NCBI GenBank assembly: GCA_904501975.1 | Contig: CAJGCZ010000038.1 | Span: 1-23,618 of the forward strand | Source of the DNA: an uncultured Akkermansia sp. | Lineage (GTDB): Bacteria > Verrucomicrobiota > Verrucomicrobiia > Verrucomicrobiales > Akkermansiaceae | Length of the DNA: 23,618 nucleotides | Direction of reading: 5' to 3' | In this document: positions 9,428-16,228 of the stretch, in pieces | How positions within the stretch are numbered: the stretch's first letter is position 1 | Layout of the letters: every line of letters begins with the position of its first letter | The notes under the pieces: model-generated | Told to the model about the DNA's origin: nothing | The model's database searches: none | Seen by the model: only the letters and a program-made list of their open reading frames with translations | Translations under genes and position numbers: made by a program

Positions 9428-9889
9428 ATGGAGTGGGAGTTAGCACGCTTTATCAATGCTCAGCAAGAGGCGCACGGCGGGTATGCCTGTGCGTTGCGCG
9501 AGATAGAGCGCGGAAAAAAGACCGGCCATTGGATTTGGTACATTTTTCCGCAGCCTCGGGAGTTTGGGCGCAGTGAAATGGCTCACTTTTATGGCCTCAG
9601 CTCGTTGGCAGAGGCAAGAGCATACCTAGCGCATCCGGTGCTGGGGGCTCGGTTGCGCGAGATAGCCGGGGCCTTGCTGCCGCATGCCGGGCAAGCACCA
9701 CAGGCGATTTTGGGCACGGTGGATGCCATGAAAGTTCACAGCTGCATGACGGTGTTTGCTGCAGTTGCTCCGCATGGTGTGTTTGCGCAGGTGCTGGCTG
9801 CTTTTTATGGCGGGCAGCCTTGTCCTCGTGCTCAGGAGTGGGTGCGCTTTTGCGAGGCTTGCGAGGAGAAAAGTAAATACGATGAGTAG
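9428..9889 (+). CDS. DUF1810 family protein
   Basis: A 153-residue protein with the hallmarks of the DUF1810 family. These are an N-terminal F-x-x-AQ, a central GHWIWYIFPQ, the A-x-A-Y-LAHP-x-LGARL segment, and a C-terminal D-A-M-K-V-H-S-C-M-T-V-F. The length is typical for the family. I know of no established biochemical function. There is no signal peptide, so it should be cytoplasmic. The start at 9428 was preferred over an upstream in-frame ATG at 9374 because family similarity begins at MEWELARF and the promoter ends just before it. The next gene overlaps or follows within 10 nt, so the two are probably cotranscribed. Confidence 0.9.
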   Translation: MEWELARFINAQQEAHGGYACALREIERGKKTGHWIWYIFPQPREFGRSEMAHFYGLSSLAEARAYLAHPVLGARLREIAGALLPHAGQAPQAILGTVDAMKVHSCMTVFAAVAPHGVFAQVLAAFYGGQPCPRAQEWVRFCEACEEKSKYDE

Positions 9890-9899
9890 AGAGATTACT

Positions 9900-11180
9900 A
9901 TGAGTGCAGACAAGGAGAAGCGCGACGACACCCTGAGCATACCGTACATGCTTGCCCGTGTGGTGTCGAGTAATTATGGCCCGCCCTTGGTTGTTGTGGC
10001 GGTGGTGTTGGCGTTTCGTTGGACTAATGCTCTATGGGACGCCGCATGCGAGGTGGTGGGGTGGAACCCGGACTCGCTGCTTTGGTGTTGGCGTTTGTTG
10101 CAAGTGGTATCTCTGGTGCTTGCGTTTGCGTTGCCGGTGTGGCTGGTGTGCCGCTCGTTCTACTGTGCCATGGAGCGCAAGTGGATGAATATATTTCACA
10201 GTTGGGTGGCCTGCGGAGTGGCCTTTGTGCTGCTGATGGGGGGTATTTTATTGTGTTCTCTGGCAGAGGCATGTAAACCGAATTTGTTTACATGGAATAC
10301 GAGTTTGATGGAGGGTAGGGAATATGTGCTGCCTAGGGGGCTTTGCAAGCTTGGTGAGGCAGAGCGCAACCCGCATTTGAAACATTTGTTTGCCTTGCGT
10401 GAAAAAGCGCGTCCTGCGACTGCGGAGCACGTTGTGCCCGAGGCCCCGAATCTGAGTAAGTTGACCGAGGTGGCATCGCCCTTATTGCATGAGTACGTGT
10501 ACCGCTGCTTGTATGCCGAGGCTACGAATCCGCGCTTTTCATCGGCTATTCTTGCACAGGGCAACTCTGTGTGTTTGGCTCATGGGCTTTGCCCGCAAAC
10601 GTTAGCCATGAGGGCCAGATATTACGATTCCTCTGCGCCTTTGTCGACCTTGGTAGAAGCTAATAGCGGGTCTCCGTGGGCAGCGCTGTTGCGTATTCCG
10701 TTACAAAATGGTTGGTATTTTGCGGCCGATTTCCATAAAGATGCGTTTGAGATGCCCACGCTTGCGGCCTTGGATGAGGAGCTGGCGCCGTTGGCGCAGA
10801 ATCCTACCCCGGAACAGCTGGATGCCATGCTGCCTCCGGTGCCGAATAAGCCCTTCCTTTGCTTATGGGAATCGTATCCGGGATGGTATGGGGCGGCCAT
10901 TATTGTGCCGGAAGACTACCCCCGCGGCACCTTCCGTTTGCGGGCATACGAGGTCTCGCAAGGGAAACACGTGTGCTTGACTCGTGTAGAGTGGAGTCAT
11001 GGGAATATTGCCGCCGGCCGTAGAATACTGAGCAGTCGCTCAGACTTTTGCGTGGATAGTGGCGACGAAGGGGCGTATTTTGCCGCGACATGGGAGATAT
11101 TGTTTACGCCTGAGGGTGGTGGAGAGGAGCGCTGTGTGAATGCCCAGGAGTTCCTCATTCAAGGGTGCCATTTGAAGTAG
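9900..11180 (+). CDS. Unrecognised membrane protein with a large C-terminal domain
   Basis: A 426-residue protein I do not recognise. Three hydrophobic segments lie near residues 27-45, 62-84 and 101-121. The short loop between the second and third is rich in basic residues (C-R-S-F-Y-C-A-M-E-R-K). By the positive-inside rule this puts the remaining 300 residues outside the cytoplasm. That domain has several Cys and many Trp/Tyr/Pro, and no motif I can name. Two starts are possible: ATG 9882, which overlaps the DUF1810 stop, and ATG 9900, which has a GAGAG about 6 nt upstream; I chose the latter without strong preference. It probably shares the promoter at 9392. Confidence 0.8.
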   Translation: MSADKEKRDDTLSIPYMLARVVSSNYGPPLVVVAVVLAFRWTNALWDAACEVVGWNPDSLLWCWRLLQVVSLVLAFALPVWLVCRSFYCAMERKWMNIFHSWVACGVAFVLLMGGILLCSLAEACKPNLFTWNTSLMEGREYVLPRGLCKLGEAERNPHLKHLFALREKARPATAEHVVPEAPNLSKLTEVASPLLHEYVYRCLYAEATNPRFSSAILAQGNSVCLAHGLCPQTLAMRARYYDSSAPLSTLVEANSGSPWAALLRIPLQNGWYFAADFHKDAFEMPTLAALDEELAPLAQNPTPEQLDAMLPPVPNKPFLCLWESYPGWYGAAIIVPEDYPRGTFRLRAYEVSQGKHVCLTRVEWSHGNIAAGRRILSSRSDFCVDSGDEGAYFAATWEILFTPEGGGEERCVNAQEFLIQGCHLK

Positions 11181-11213
11181 GGCTGCCCATTCTGTTTGCC
11201 GCGTGCAAATAAC

Positions 11214-11242
11214 TTGACAAATGCGAGAGGCGGGAGTAGACT
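11214..11242 (+). promoter_or_regulatory. Sigma70-type promoter for the MATE transporter gene
   Basis: A consensus TTGACA (11214-11219), a 17-nt spacer and TAGACT (11237-11242). The start codon is 19 nt further on, giving a predicted leader of about 12 nt that is mostly pyrimidines and has no Shine-Dalgarno sequence. Confidence 0.75.
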
Positions 11243-11261
11243 GCCTCTCCTTTTTGTTGCT

Positions 11262-12593
11262 ATGAGTGTTCAATTAGCAGATCATTTTACATACCGCAAA
11301 CTGTTTGCCTTTGTGTTGCCTCCCATTGCCATGATGTTGCTGACCTCAGTCTACACCATGGTGGATGCGCTGTTTATTTCTCACTATGTGGGCGAGATTG
11401 CCTTTGCAGCCGTCAACTTTGTGTTTCCGGTGATTATGTTGCTGGGCGGGGTGGGGTTTATGCTGGGTACCGGCGGCACGGCCTTGGTGGCTAAAACACT
11501 GGGCGAGGGCGATGCTTTGCGTGCTAAGCGTTATTTCACCCAAGTGGTGATTCTGGCGTTTAGCTTAGGCGTGGCGCTGGCTTTGCCGGGCATGGTATGG
11601 CTGCCCCAAGTATGCGGCCGGTTGGGCGGTACTGCGGAGCTGATGCCCGATGCCGTGCTGTATGGGCGCATTATGCTGGGATTTTTGCCATGTTGTATTC
11701 TCCAATGCACGTTCCAATCCTTATTGGTGGCAGCGGAGAAACCGAAGCTGGCTTTTTGGTTGAGTGTGGCCGGCGGTGTTACTAACCTGGTGCTGGATTT
11801 TGTTTTTATTGTGTTGCTGGACTGGGGCTTGGCGGGTGCTGCCGTGGCCACCGGCATGAGCCAGTTTGTGGCAGGTGTGGTGCCTTTTATCTATTTTTGC
11901 GTGCCCAATAGCAGCTTGCTGCGTTTGGTGCGCACCACGTTTGAGCTGCGCCCCATGTTGCAGGCCTGCTGCAACGGCACCTCCGAGCTGGTTACCGGTG
12001 TGTCTGCTGCTTTTATCGGCATGTTGTACAATTACCGACTGTTACAATTTTTCGGTGAAAACGGCGTAGCGGCCTACGGGGTGGTGATGTATATGGCCTT
12101 CTTCTTTGGCTCCGTTTTCTTTGGGTACGATGTTGGCAGTACTCCCTTGTTTGCGTATCACCACGGGGCGCAGAATAGAGCGGAGCTGCGCAATCTGTTT
12201 CGCAAAAGCATGCTGCTGCTGAGCTTGGTTGGGCTTACCATGGCCGGGGCTGCGGTTGGGTTCTCTTATCCCTTGGCCTGCCTGTTTGTGGGGTATAACG
12301 GTTTGCTTACCGAGCTGGCTCAATATGCCTTCTGTGCCTATGCGCTGTGTTTTGTGTTGCAAGGGTATAATATTTTTGCATCCGGGCTCTTTACGGCGAT
12401 GAACAACGGTATTATTTCCGGTGCTATTGCTTTTATGCGCACACTGGGATTTCAAACGGCGGCGGTGTTGTTGTTGCCCTTGTTGTGGGGTGCCTACGGT
12501 ATTTGGTGGAGTGCCGCCTTGGCTGAGGTTGCAGCGCTGGTGGTGTCCGTGTGCCTGGTGTTGGGCTTCCGTAAGAGATATGGGTATCTCTAA
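11262..12593 (+). CDS. MATE family multidrug/toxic-compound efflux transporter
   Basis: A 443-residue integral membrane protein, the usual length for a MATE transporter, with about twelve hydrophobic segments. The N-terminal half shows the family pattern: a first helix followed by V-D-A-L-F-I-S-H-Y-V-G, then G-F-M-L-G-T-G-G-T-A-L-V-A-K-x-L-G-E-G-D. The latter resembles the MepA-like branch. Members export cationic drugs or metabolites in exchange for Na+ or H+; the substrate cannot be told from sequence. The reading frame extends upstream to an ATG at 11196, but I chose ATG 11262 because the promoter lies between the two and the family alignment starts there. It stands alone between its own promoter and a terminator. 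Confidence 0.92.
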   Translation: MSVQLADHFTYRKLFAFVLPPIAMMLLTSVYTMVDALFISHYVGEIAFAAVNFVFPVIMLLGGVGFMLGTGGTALVAKTLGEGDALRAKRYFTQVVILAFSLGVALALPGMVWLPQVCGRLGGTAELMPDAVLYGRIMLGFLPCCILQCTFQSLLVAAEKPKLAFWLSVAGGVTNLVLDFVFIVLLDWGLAGAAVATGMSQFVAGVVPFIYFCVPNSSLLRLVRTTFELRPMLQACCNGTSELVTGVSAAFIGMLYNYRLLQFFGENGVAAYGVVMYMAFFFGSVFFGYDVGSTPLFAYHHGAQNRAELRNLFRKSMLLLSLVGLTMAGAAVGFSYPLACLFVGYNGLLTELAQYAFCAYALCFVLQGYNIFASGLFTAMNNGIISGAIAFMRTLGFQTAAVLLLPLLWGAYGIWWSAALAEVAALVVSVCLVLGFRKRYGYL

Positions 12594-12627
12594 AAACTCG
12601 ATAAATAGCAATTTGTCTTTATCGTAG

Positions 12628-12652
12628 GGTGGGACTTCAGTCCCACCTTTTT
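12628..12652 (+). terminator. Intrinsic terminator of the MATE gene
   Basis: GGTGGGAC (12628-12635) pairs with GTCCCACC (12640-12647) around a TTCA loop and is followed directly by five T. It lies 34 nt after the MATE stop codon. Confidence 0.85.
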
Positions 12653-12674
12653 GGTGGTATGGTTTGATAATAAA

Positions 12675-12694
12675 TGTTGGACTAAAGTCCAACA
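12675..12694. other. Second hairpin with the same GGAC/GTCC core
   Basis: TGTTGGAC pairs with GTCCAACA around TAAA. It lies 22 nt after the preceding terminator and shares its GGACT-AGTCC heart, but no T tract follows on the plus strand. It may be a partner terminator for minus-strand transcription or part of a dispersed palindromic repeat. Confidence 0.5.
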
Positions 12695-12730
12695 CTCCGA
12701 TAGTATTACCCCCACAACTACCAATTTGTA

Positions 12731-12928
12731 GAAGTACGAGTTACGAATTCCGAAGGACGAATTTTAGAGTTCCGCTCGCCTACGGCTCGCAGGGGAAGCG
12801 GAGTTTATCAGTCGGCTTGTGTTCCGCGCTCAAGGCGCGGGTGGCAGCTTATGCTAAGCTTTGCTATCTTTGCGCCGTAAGGCGCGGAACTCACAAATTC
12901 GTATGTCGGAATTCGTCCTTCGTACTTC
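12731..12928. repeat. 198-bp modular palindromic element, copy 1
   Basis: The element has terminal inverted repeats of about 43 bp around a core. Each arm is built of four 7-bp units of the form NNNACGA, with ATTCCGA as the fixed third unit, then ATTT and GAGTTCCG. The two arms differ mainly in the first three bases of the second and fourth units (GTT versus AGG, AGG versus CAT). The core at 12766-12844 matches 15982-16060 at 76 of 79 positions. Inside lie the hairpins CCGCGC/GCGCGG (12824-12840) and GCGCC/GGCGC around GTAA (12872-12885). Reading frames across it are short and look accidental. It could be a MITE-like element, a structured RNA or a chromosome-organising site. Confidence 0.8.
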
Positions 12929-12945
12929 CACAAACTTCCATTTAT

Positions 12946-13020
12946 CAACTAAAAACTAGAACAGAGCGTAAACTTTTAGGGCTTATGCTATTTGCGGGCC
13001 TAACAGCTGAAAACTTAATC
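12946..13020. repeat. Short dispersed repeat, copies B and C
   Basis: 12946-12977 matches 360-391 (28 of 32 bases by eye). 12987-13020 is a more diverged match to 343-376, sharing GCTATTTG at its start and AAAACTTAA near its end. The stretch sits between the 198-bp element and the promoter of the next gene. Confidence 0.45.
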
Positions 13021-13037
13021 ACCCCGGAAGAAAAAAC

Positions 13038-13067
13038 TTGCCATCTTCTGCCCATCGGCGCTAAACT
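13038..13067 (+). promoter_or_regulatory. Probable promoter for the metallo-beta-lactamase-fold gene
   Basis: TTGCCA (13038-13043), an 18-nt spacer and TAAACT (13062-13067). The ATG at 13076 follows after 8 nt, so the predicted mRNA leader is 0-2 nt. Confidence 0.55.
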
Positions 13068-13075
13068 GTCGGGGC

Positions 13076-13870
13076 ATGAAGGTGCATGTGTTGATAGAGA
13101 ATACCACGAGCCGGGGCGACCTGGTGGCGGAGCACGGCTTAAGCCTGTTGATAGAAACGGAGGCCGGCTTGCGGCTTTTGTTTGATGCCGGGGCAACGTC
13201 CGCATTCGCCGAAAACGCGGTGCGCATGGGGGCGGATTTGGCTACGGTGGATGTAGCCGTACTCTCTCACGGACACAACGACCACGGCGGAGGCTTGGGG
13301 CGTTTTATGGAGCTGAATACGCAAGCCGCCGTGTGGGTGACGCCGCATGCCTTTGATGCACATTACAACGCCAACGGACGCGAGATAGGTTTGCCGCAGG
13401 CTTGGAAGGCATGCTCCCGCTTTTGCGTGGCCACGCAAGATACGGTGGCATTAGCGCCGGGGGTATCCCTGTGCCGTGCCACGGAAATGCCCATGCTGTA
13501 TTCTGCAGAAGGAGCCGGCATGAAAGCGGTGGTGCATGGCCGACTTGTGGCCGATGATTTTCGGCACGAGCAATATCTGTTCATTGAGGAAAAGGGCAAA
13601 AAGGTTTTGTTCAGCGGATGCTCGCATCGCGGAATCCTCAACATTGCTACTTATTTTAAGCCGGATGTGTTGGTGGGCGGATTTCATTACATGCGCTGCC
13701 ATGCCGTGGCAGATGCCGCTCGCTTGCAACAGGCGGCGCAGCTGCTGTTGGCCCTGCCCACGCAATATTACACCGGCCATTGCACGGGTGAAACGGCTAT
13801 GGCTATTCTCTCACCCATCATGGGCGAGCGGTTGCACTCATTGTCCACGGGAATGCAGCTGGAGCTCTGA
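13076..13870 (+). CDS. Metallo-beta-lactamase-fold hydrolase, COG1237 type
   Basis: A 264-residue cytoplasmic protein with the metal-binding signature of the metallo-beta-lactamase fold at residues 65-70 (H-G-H-N-D-H, preceded by V-L-S). Further likely ligands are His184 in GCSH and His235 in YYTGHCTGE. The G-C-S-H-R-G-I-L-N and T-G-H-C-T-G-E segments are typical of the COG1237 branch. Archaeal members of that branch have been linked to methanopterin-type synthesis, a role unlikely to carry over to this bacterium, so the substrate is unknown. The start agrees with the family N-terminus (M-K-V-H-V-L-I-E-N-T). It converges on the minus-strand gene that ends at 13898, and a small GGAGCT/AGCTCC hairpin overlaps its stop codon. 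Confidence 0.85.
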   Translation: MKVHVLIENTTSRGDLVAEHGLSLLIETEAGLRLLFDAGATSAFAENAVRMGADLATVDVAVLSHGHNDHGGGLGRFMELNTQAAVWVTPHAFDAHYNANGREIGLPQAWKACSRFCVATQDTVALAPGVSLCRATEMPMLYSAEGAGMKAVVHGRLVADDFRHEQYLFIEEKGKKVLFSGCSHRGILNIATYFKPDVLVGGFHYMRCHAVADAARLQQAAQLLLALPTQYYTGHCTGETAMAILSPIMGERLHSLSTGMQLEL

Positions 13871-13897
13871 GCTCCGCCCTATCCCCGGCTGCGAATC

Positions 13898-14782
13898 TCA
13901 GAGCGTAAAGAAGAACTGACCGTACACGCTTTCCTCGGTCGGCAGGTGAATGAGCACGGCGTCTTTCATGGCGTCCAGCCCCATAAGCGCGGATTCCTTC
14001 TGCTTACACAGAATCGGCTGCACACCACGCAGCAGTACGCCGGGGGCGACTTCCAAATCCGCAGGCTTGCCTTCTTCTACCTTGATGTATTGGGTAGAAT
14101 CCACATTGCCCATACGGGCGGAGATTTCACCGGCGGAGCCTGCCTCCCAATCCTGAGCCGGAACTTTGGTGATAACACTGCCGGTGTCTAACAGAAGATT
14201 CAATTGCTTGCTGCCGCATTTGGGGTGTACCATCATGCGACCCACGTTTTCCATTTTGCCGTAAACAGGGGATAAAGCGGCGTCTTGCGGTATGCCCCAG
14301 TAGAATTCATTTTTACGGAAATCGAAGGTGAAGGGAAGGGAGCCCAGCACATCCATGCCGATGATGCCGTCAATTTTTTCTGCCATCATGGAGTGAACGG
14401 AGCTCAAATCCAACACAGCGAACACGTGGCGCGGAGAAATGCCGGGGCCTGCTTGTAAATTGGCGACCAGCATCTTGGGGCGTTGGGTGGAATTGCTGTC
14501 GAATTTGAGGTGAGCGGTACTAAGCCATTGGACGTTTTTTAATTTTAAGGCGCTTTCGTGGTGCAGGATAGTGCGGTTTGCGCCCGTATCAAGCATGCAG
14601 CGCATGGGCGTATTGTTGACCACGGCATTAATGAGAATCAGCCCGCTTTTGGCATCGCGTTCCATCGACATGACATCAATTTCCTGTGCCGGTGCGGCGG
14701 CGTTAGCCGGGGTATCAGCCTGCACCGTAACGGCTCCCAAGCCTCCTATCAGGCACATCATGAATCGAAAAAGCGTTCTCAT
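13898..14782 (-). CDS. Secreted retropepsin-like aspartyl protease with two DTG motifs
   Basis: A 294-residue protein with a signal peptide (residues 1-22, cleavage near VQA-DT), so it should act in the periplasm or outside. Two copies of the aspartyl-protease signature are visible. They are C-M-L-D-T-G-A-N at Asp65 and L-L-L-D-T-G-S-V at Asp199, about 134 residues apart. Each is preceded by a hydrophobic strand, and the first is followed by the I-I-G-M-D-V-L-G segment typical of retropepsin-like bacterial domains. Two half-domains in one chain could form a complete two-Asp active site, as in pepsin; this is inference. The substrate is unknown. It has its own leaderless promoter. The thioredoxin-fold gene upstream on the same strand ends in a terminator, so the two are separate units. 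Confidence 0.85.
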   Translation of the reverse strand: MRTLFRFMMCLIGGLGAVTVQADTPANAAAPAQEIDVMSMERDAKSGLILINAVVNNTPMRCMLDTGANRTILHHESALKLKNVQWLSTAHLKFDSNSTQRPKMLVANLQAGPGISPRHVFAVLDLSSVHSMMAEKIDGIIGMDVLGSLPFTFDFRKNEFYWGIPQDAALSPVYGKMENVGRMMVHPKCGSKQLNLLLDTGSVITKVPAQDWEAGSAGEISARMGNVDSTQYIKVEEGKPADLEVAPGVLLRGVQPILCKQKESALMGLDAMKDAVLIHLPTEESVYGQFFFTL

Positions 14783-14788
14783 GGCGGT

Positions 14789-14817
14789 ATTCTACCTGTT
14801 CTTTCCTGCCGGGTCAA
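14789..14817 (-). promoter_or_regulatory. Promoter of the aspartyl-protease gene, leaderless layout
   Basis: Read on the minus strand: TTGACC (14817-14812), a 17-nt spacer, TAGAAT (14794-14789), then 6 nt to the ATG at 14782. The expected transcription start falls on the start codon. Confidence 0.75.
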
Positions 14818-14856
14818 TGAGAAAATGGAAAGACTTCCCCTTCAACAAGGGCTTAC

Positions 14857-14891
14857 AAAAATCGGCGTGCTCGTTTTGGGAAGAGCACGCC
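14857..14891 (-). terminator. Intrinsic terminator of the thioredoxin-fold gene
   Basis: On the minus strand GGCGTGCTC (14891-14883) pairs with GAGCACGCC (14872-14864) around a 10-nt loop and is followed by GA and five T. It lies 26 nt after the stop codon at 14918. Confidence 0.85.
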
Positions 14892-14917
14892 GTATCTTAT
14901 AGCATGAGCGGGGGCGG

Positions 14918-15862
14918 TTAATACCCCGTCTGTTCTTTGATCACTTTCTCGGGGTCGGCAAACTCACGCTCAATCTGCAAGCGTACCTCCTCGCGGTCGG
15001 CCTCCGGGATGGCGGGCACAAACTCGTGGAGTAGCATGTGTTTCACCTCCTCAATGTCTTGCACGTTTTTGGCTTCTCCTAACTTAACGTAAATTTTCTC
15101 CTGAAGGAAATTAATTTTTGCCTGTTTCAGCACGTTGCGATTAACCGGCATGGCTGTTTTAAGAGCTTCGTCCACAATGCGAATAGCATCGTCAATGCTC
15201 TTTGTTTGTGCCTGGTGTAACTGCTGCTCAATGCGCATGAGTTCTGCTTCGGCGCGCAAGGTGTCGCGCATGCCGGTGGTGTTTTCTGTATCGAGGGTTA
15301 CAATTTCATCGCGCAGGGTAGCTCCGGCATCTTGCAGGTCTTCCGGCAAGCGGCGGTAGATTTTTAAGAGCTCTTGTGCCTTTTCTGCACCTTGCAGCGT
15401 TTGCGCTGCTTGCAGTGCCTGAGCGTTTTTCAGCGCAGCATTTAAGGCGGCCTTGGCGGCCGTGAACCCCGTGCTGCCGGTGAAGCCTCCGGTGACAAAG
15501 CCGGTGGGTGTCATCACGACCACGGACGGGAAAACGCTAATCGAAAAACGACGGCACAGCTCGCGGTTTTTCATAAGGTTTTCTTCCCCGCCCACACGCG
15601 AGGCATTGTTGGGCACATCCACTTCTACGGCAATGAAATGCGGGGCTATATAATCCGTGAATTGAGGGGTGTTTAATAATTCTTTCTTTAATTGCACACA
15701 CCATCCGCACCAGTCGGAGCCGGTAAAGTTGACGAGCAACGCTTTGTTTTCCTCCTGGGCTTTGGTTTGGGCGGACTCAAAATCCGTCATCCACTCTGTG
15801 GCACCCCAAGCGGGGGCCATGATGGCGGAAGCGGTAAGCGCGAAAAAGAGCTGTTTGAACAT
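14918..15862 (-). CDS. Secreted thioredoxin-fold protein with a long helical tail
   Basis: A 314-residue exported protein. The signal peptide covers residues 1-21 (cleavage near WGA-TE). A thioredoxin-like domain follows, with the redox motif W-C-G-W-C (Cys52 and Cys55) in the context F-T-G-S-D-W-C. This resembles the thioredoxin_7 type of periplasmic domain, with the cis-Pro region near S-V-F-P-S-V-V-V. From about residue 150 on it is Glu/Lys/Gln/Ala-rich and probably alpha-helical. Likely role: thiol reduction or disulfide handling in the periplasm; the partner is unknown. The frame runs upstream to 15970, but the signal peptide and the -10 box at 15870 favour ATG 15862. Confidence 0.87.
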   Translation of the reverse strand: MFKQLFFALTASAIMAPAWGATEWMTDFESAQTKAQEENKALLVNFTGSDWCGWCVQLKKELLNTPQFTDYIAPHFIAVEVDVPNNASRVGGEENLMKNRELCRRFSISVFPSVVVMTPTGFVTGGFTGSTGFTAAKAALNAALKNAQALQAAQTLQGAEKAQELLKIYRRLPEDLQDAGATLRDEIVTLDTENTTGMRDTLRAEAELMRIEQQLHQAQTKSIDDAIRIVDEALKTAMPVNRNVLKQAKINFLQEKIYVKLGEAKNVQDIEEVKHMLLHEFVPAIPEADREEVRLQIEREFADPEKVIKEQTGY

Positions 15863-15869
15863 GGTTTGT

Positions 15870-15898
15870 ATTGTAGCTGTATAGTTATTTGTTTTCCA
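15870..15898 (-). promoter_or_regulatory. Probable promoter of the thioredoxin-fold gene
   Basis: On the minus strand a TACAAT -10 (15875-15870) lies 7 nt before the ATG. A weak TGGAAA stands 17 nt upstream in the -35 position (15898-15893). The -10 spacing matches the leaderless layout of its neighbours; the -35 is poor. Confidence 0.5.
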
Positions 15899-15946
15899 GT
15901 GCTTAGTGTGGCATACAGCGCGTGCGTCAATGTCTGATGATACATT

Positions 15947-16144
15947 GGATTTACGATTTACAATGTACAAGGTACAATTTAAGAGTTCCTCTCGCCTACG
16001 GCTCGCAGGGGAAGCGGAGTTTATCAGTCGGCTTGTGTTCCGCGCTTAAGGCGCGGGCGGTAAACGTGGCTAAGCTTTGCCCATCGTGCGGCGCAGCCGC
16101 CAAGCTTAACAAATTGTACCTTGTACATCGTAAATTGTAAATCC
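15947..16144. repeat. 198-bp modular palindromic element, copy 2
   Basis: It has the same length and plan as 12731-12928. The core at 15982-16060 is 76/79 identical to copy 1. The terminal arms (15947-15980 and 16111-16144) are inverted repeats with 2 mismatches in 34 bp, but their sequence differs from copy 1. Here the four 7-bp units end in ACAA or ACGA (for example TTTACGA, GGTACAA). The two mismatches are reciprocal: G/A at the end of unit 1 and A/G at the end of unit 2. A hairpin at 16088-16100 (GCGGC/GCCGC) replaces the GCGCC/GGCGC hairpin of copy 1, a paired change. Confidence 0.8.
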
Positions 16145-16179
16145 CACTTCGTCCTTCGGAATTCGTATCTCGTACCTCC
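16145..16179. repeat. Solo heptad arm of the copy-1 type
   Basis: Read on the minus strand this is another four-unit arm (units include GATACGA and ATTCCGA, then AGGACGA). It is nearly the same as the left arm of the element at 12731 and directly abuts the right end of copy 2. No matching partner arm is visible nearby. It suggests nested insertion or arm exchange. Confidence 0.65.
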
Positions 16180-16193
16180 TCCTTTTCTCGTTA

Positions 16194-16222
16194 TTGACGA
16201 ATGAGGGGGAATCCTTTATAAT
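16194..16222 (+). promoter_or_regulatory. Near-consensus promoter of the SDR gene, leaderless layout
   Basis: TTGACG (16194-16199), a 17-nt spacer and a perfect TATAAT (16217-16222), then 6 nt to the ATG at 16229. It is the clearest example in the window of a promoter expected to start transcription on the start codon. Confidence 0.85.
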
Positions 16223-16228
16223 GAAGTT

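Noticed and set aside
12731..12928. Possible CRISPR-like array from the regularly spaced short units
   Set aside because: The repeated units are only 7 bp, contiguous and in inverted arms, with no spacers and no cas genes.
12664..13185. A 173-codon plus-strand frame across the 198-bp element, sharing 25 residues with a frame at 15922-16140
   Set aside because: The shared peptide is explained by the 79-nt repeat core. Outside the core the two frames do not match, and the first runs into the metallo-beta-lactamase-fold gene in another frame. Two of the three core differences are synonymous, too few to argue for coding.
13861..13875. GGAGCT/AGCTCC hairpin as terminator between the convergent genes
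   Set aside because: The stem is short, overlaps the stop codon and has no T tract on either side.
12731..16179. A composite transposon bounded by the two 198-bp elements, carrying the three genes between them
   Set aside because: No transposase lies between or beside them, no target duplications were found by eye, and the elements are in the same orientation in ordinary gene-free gaps.
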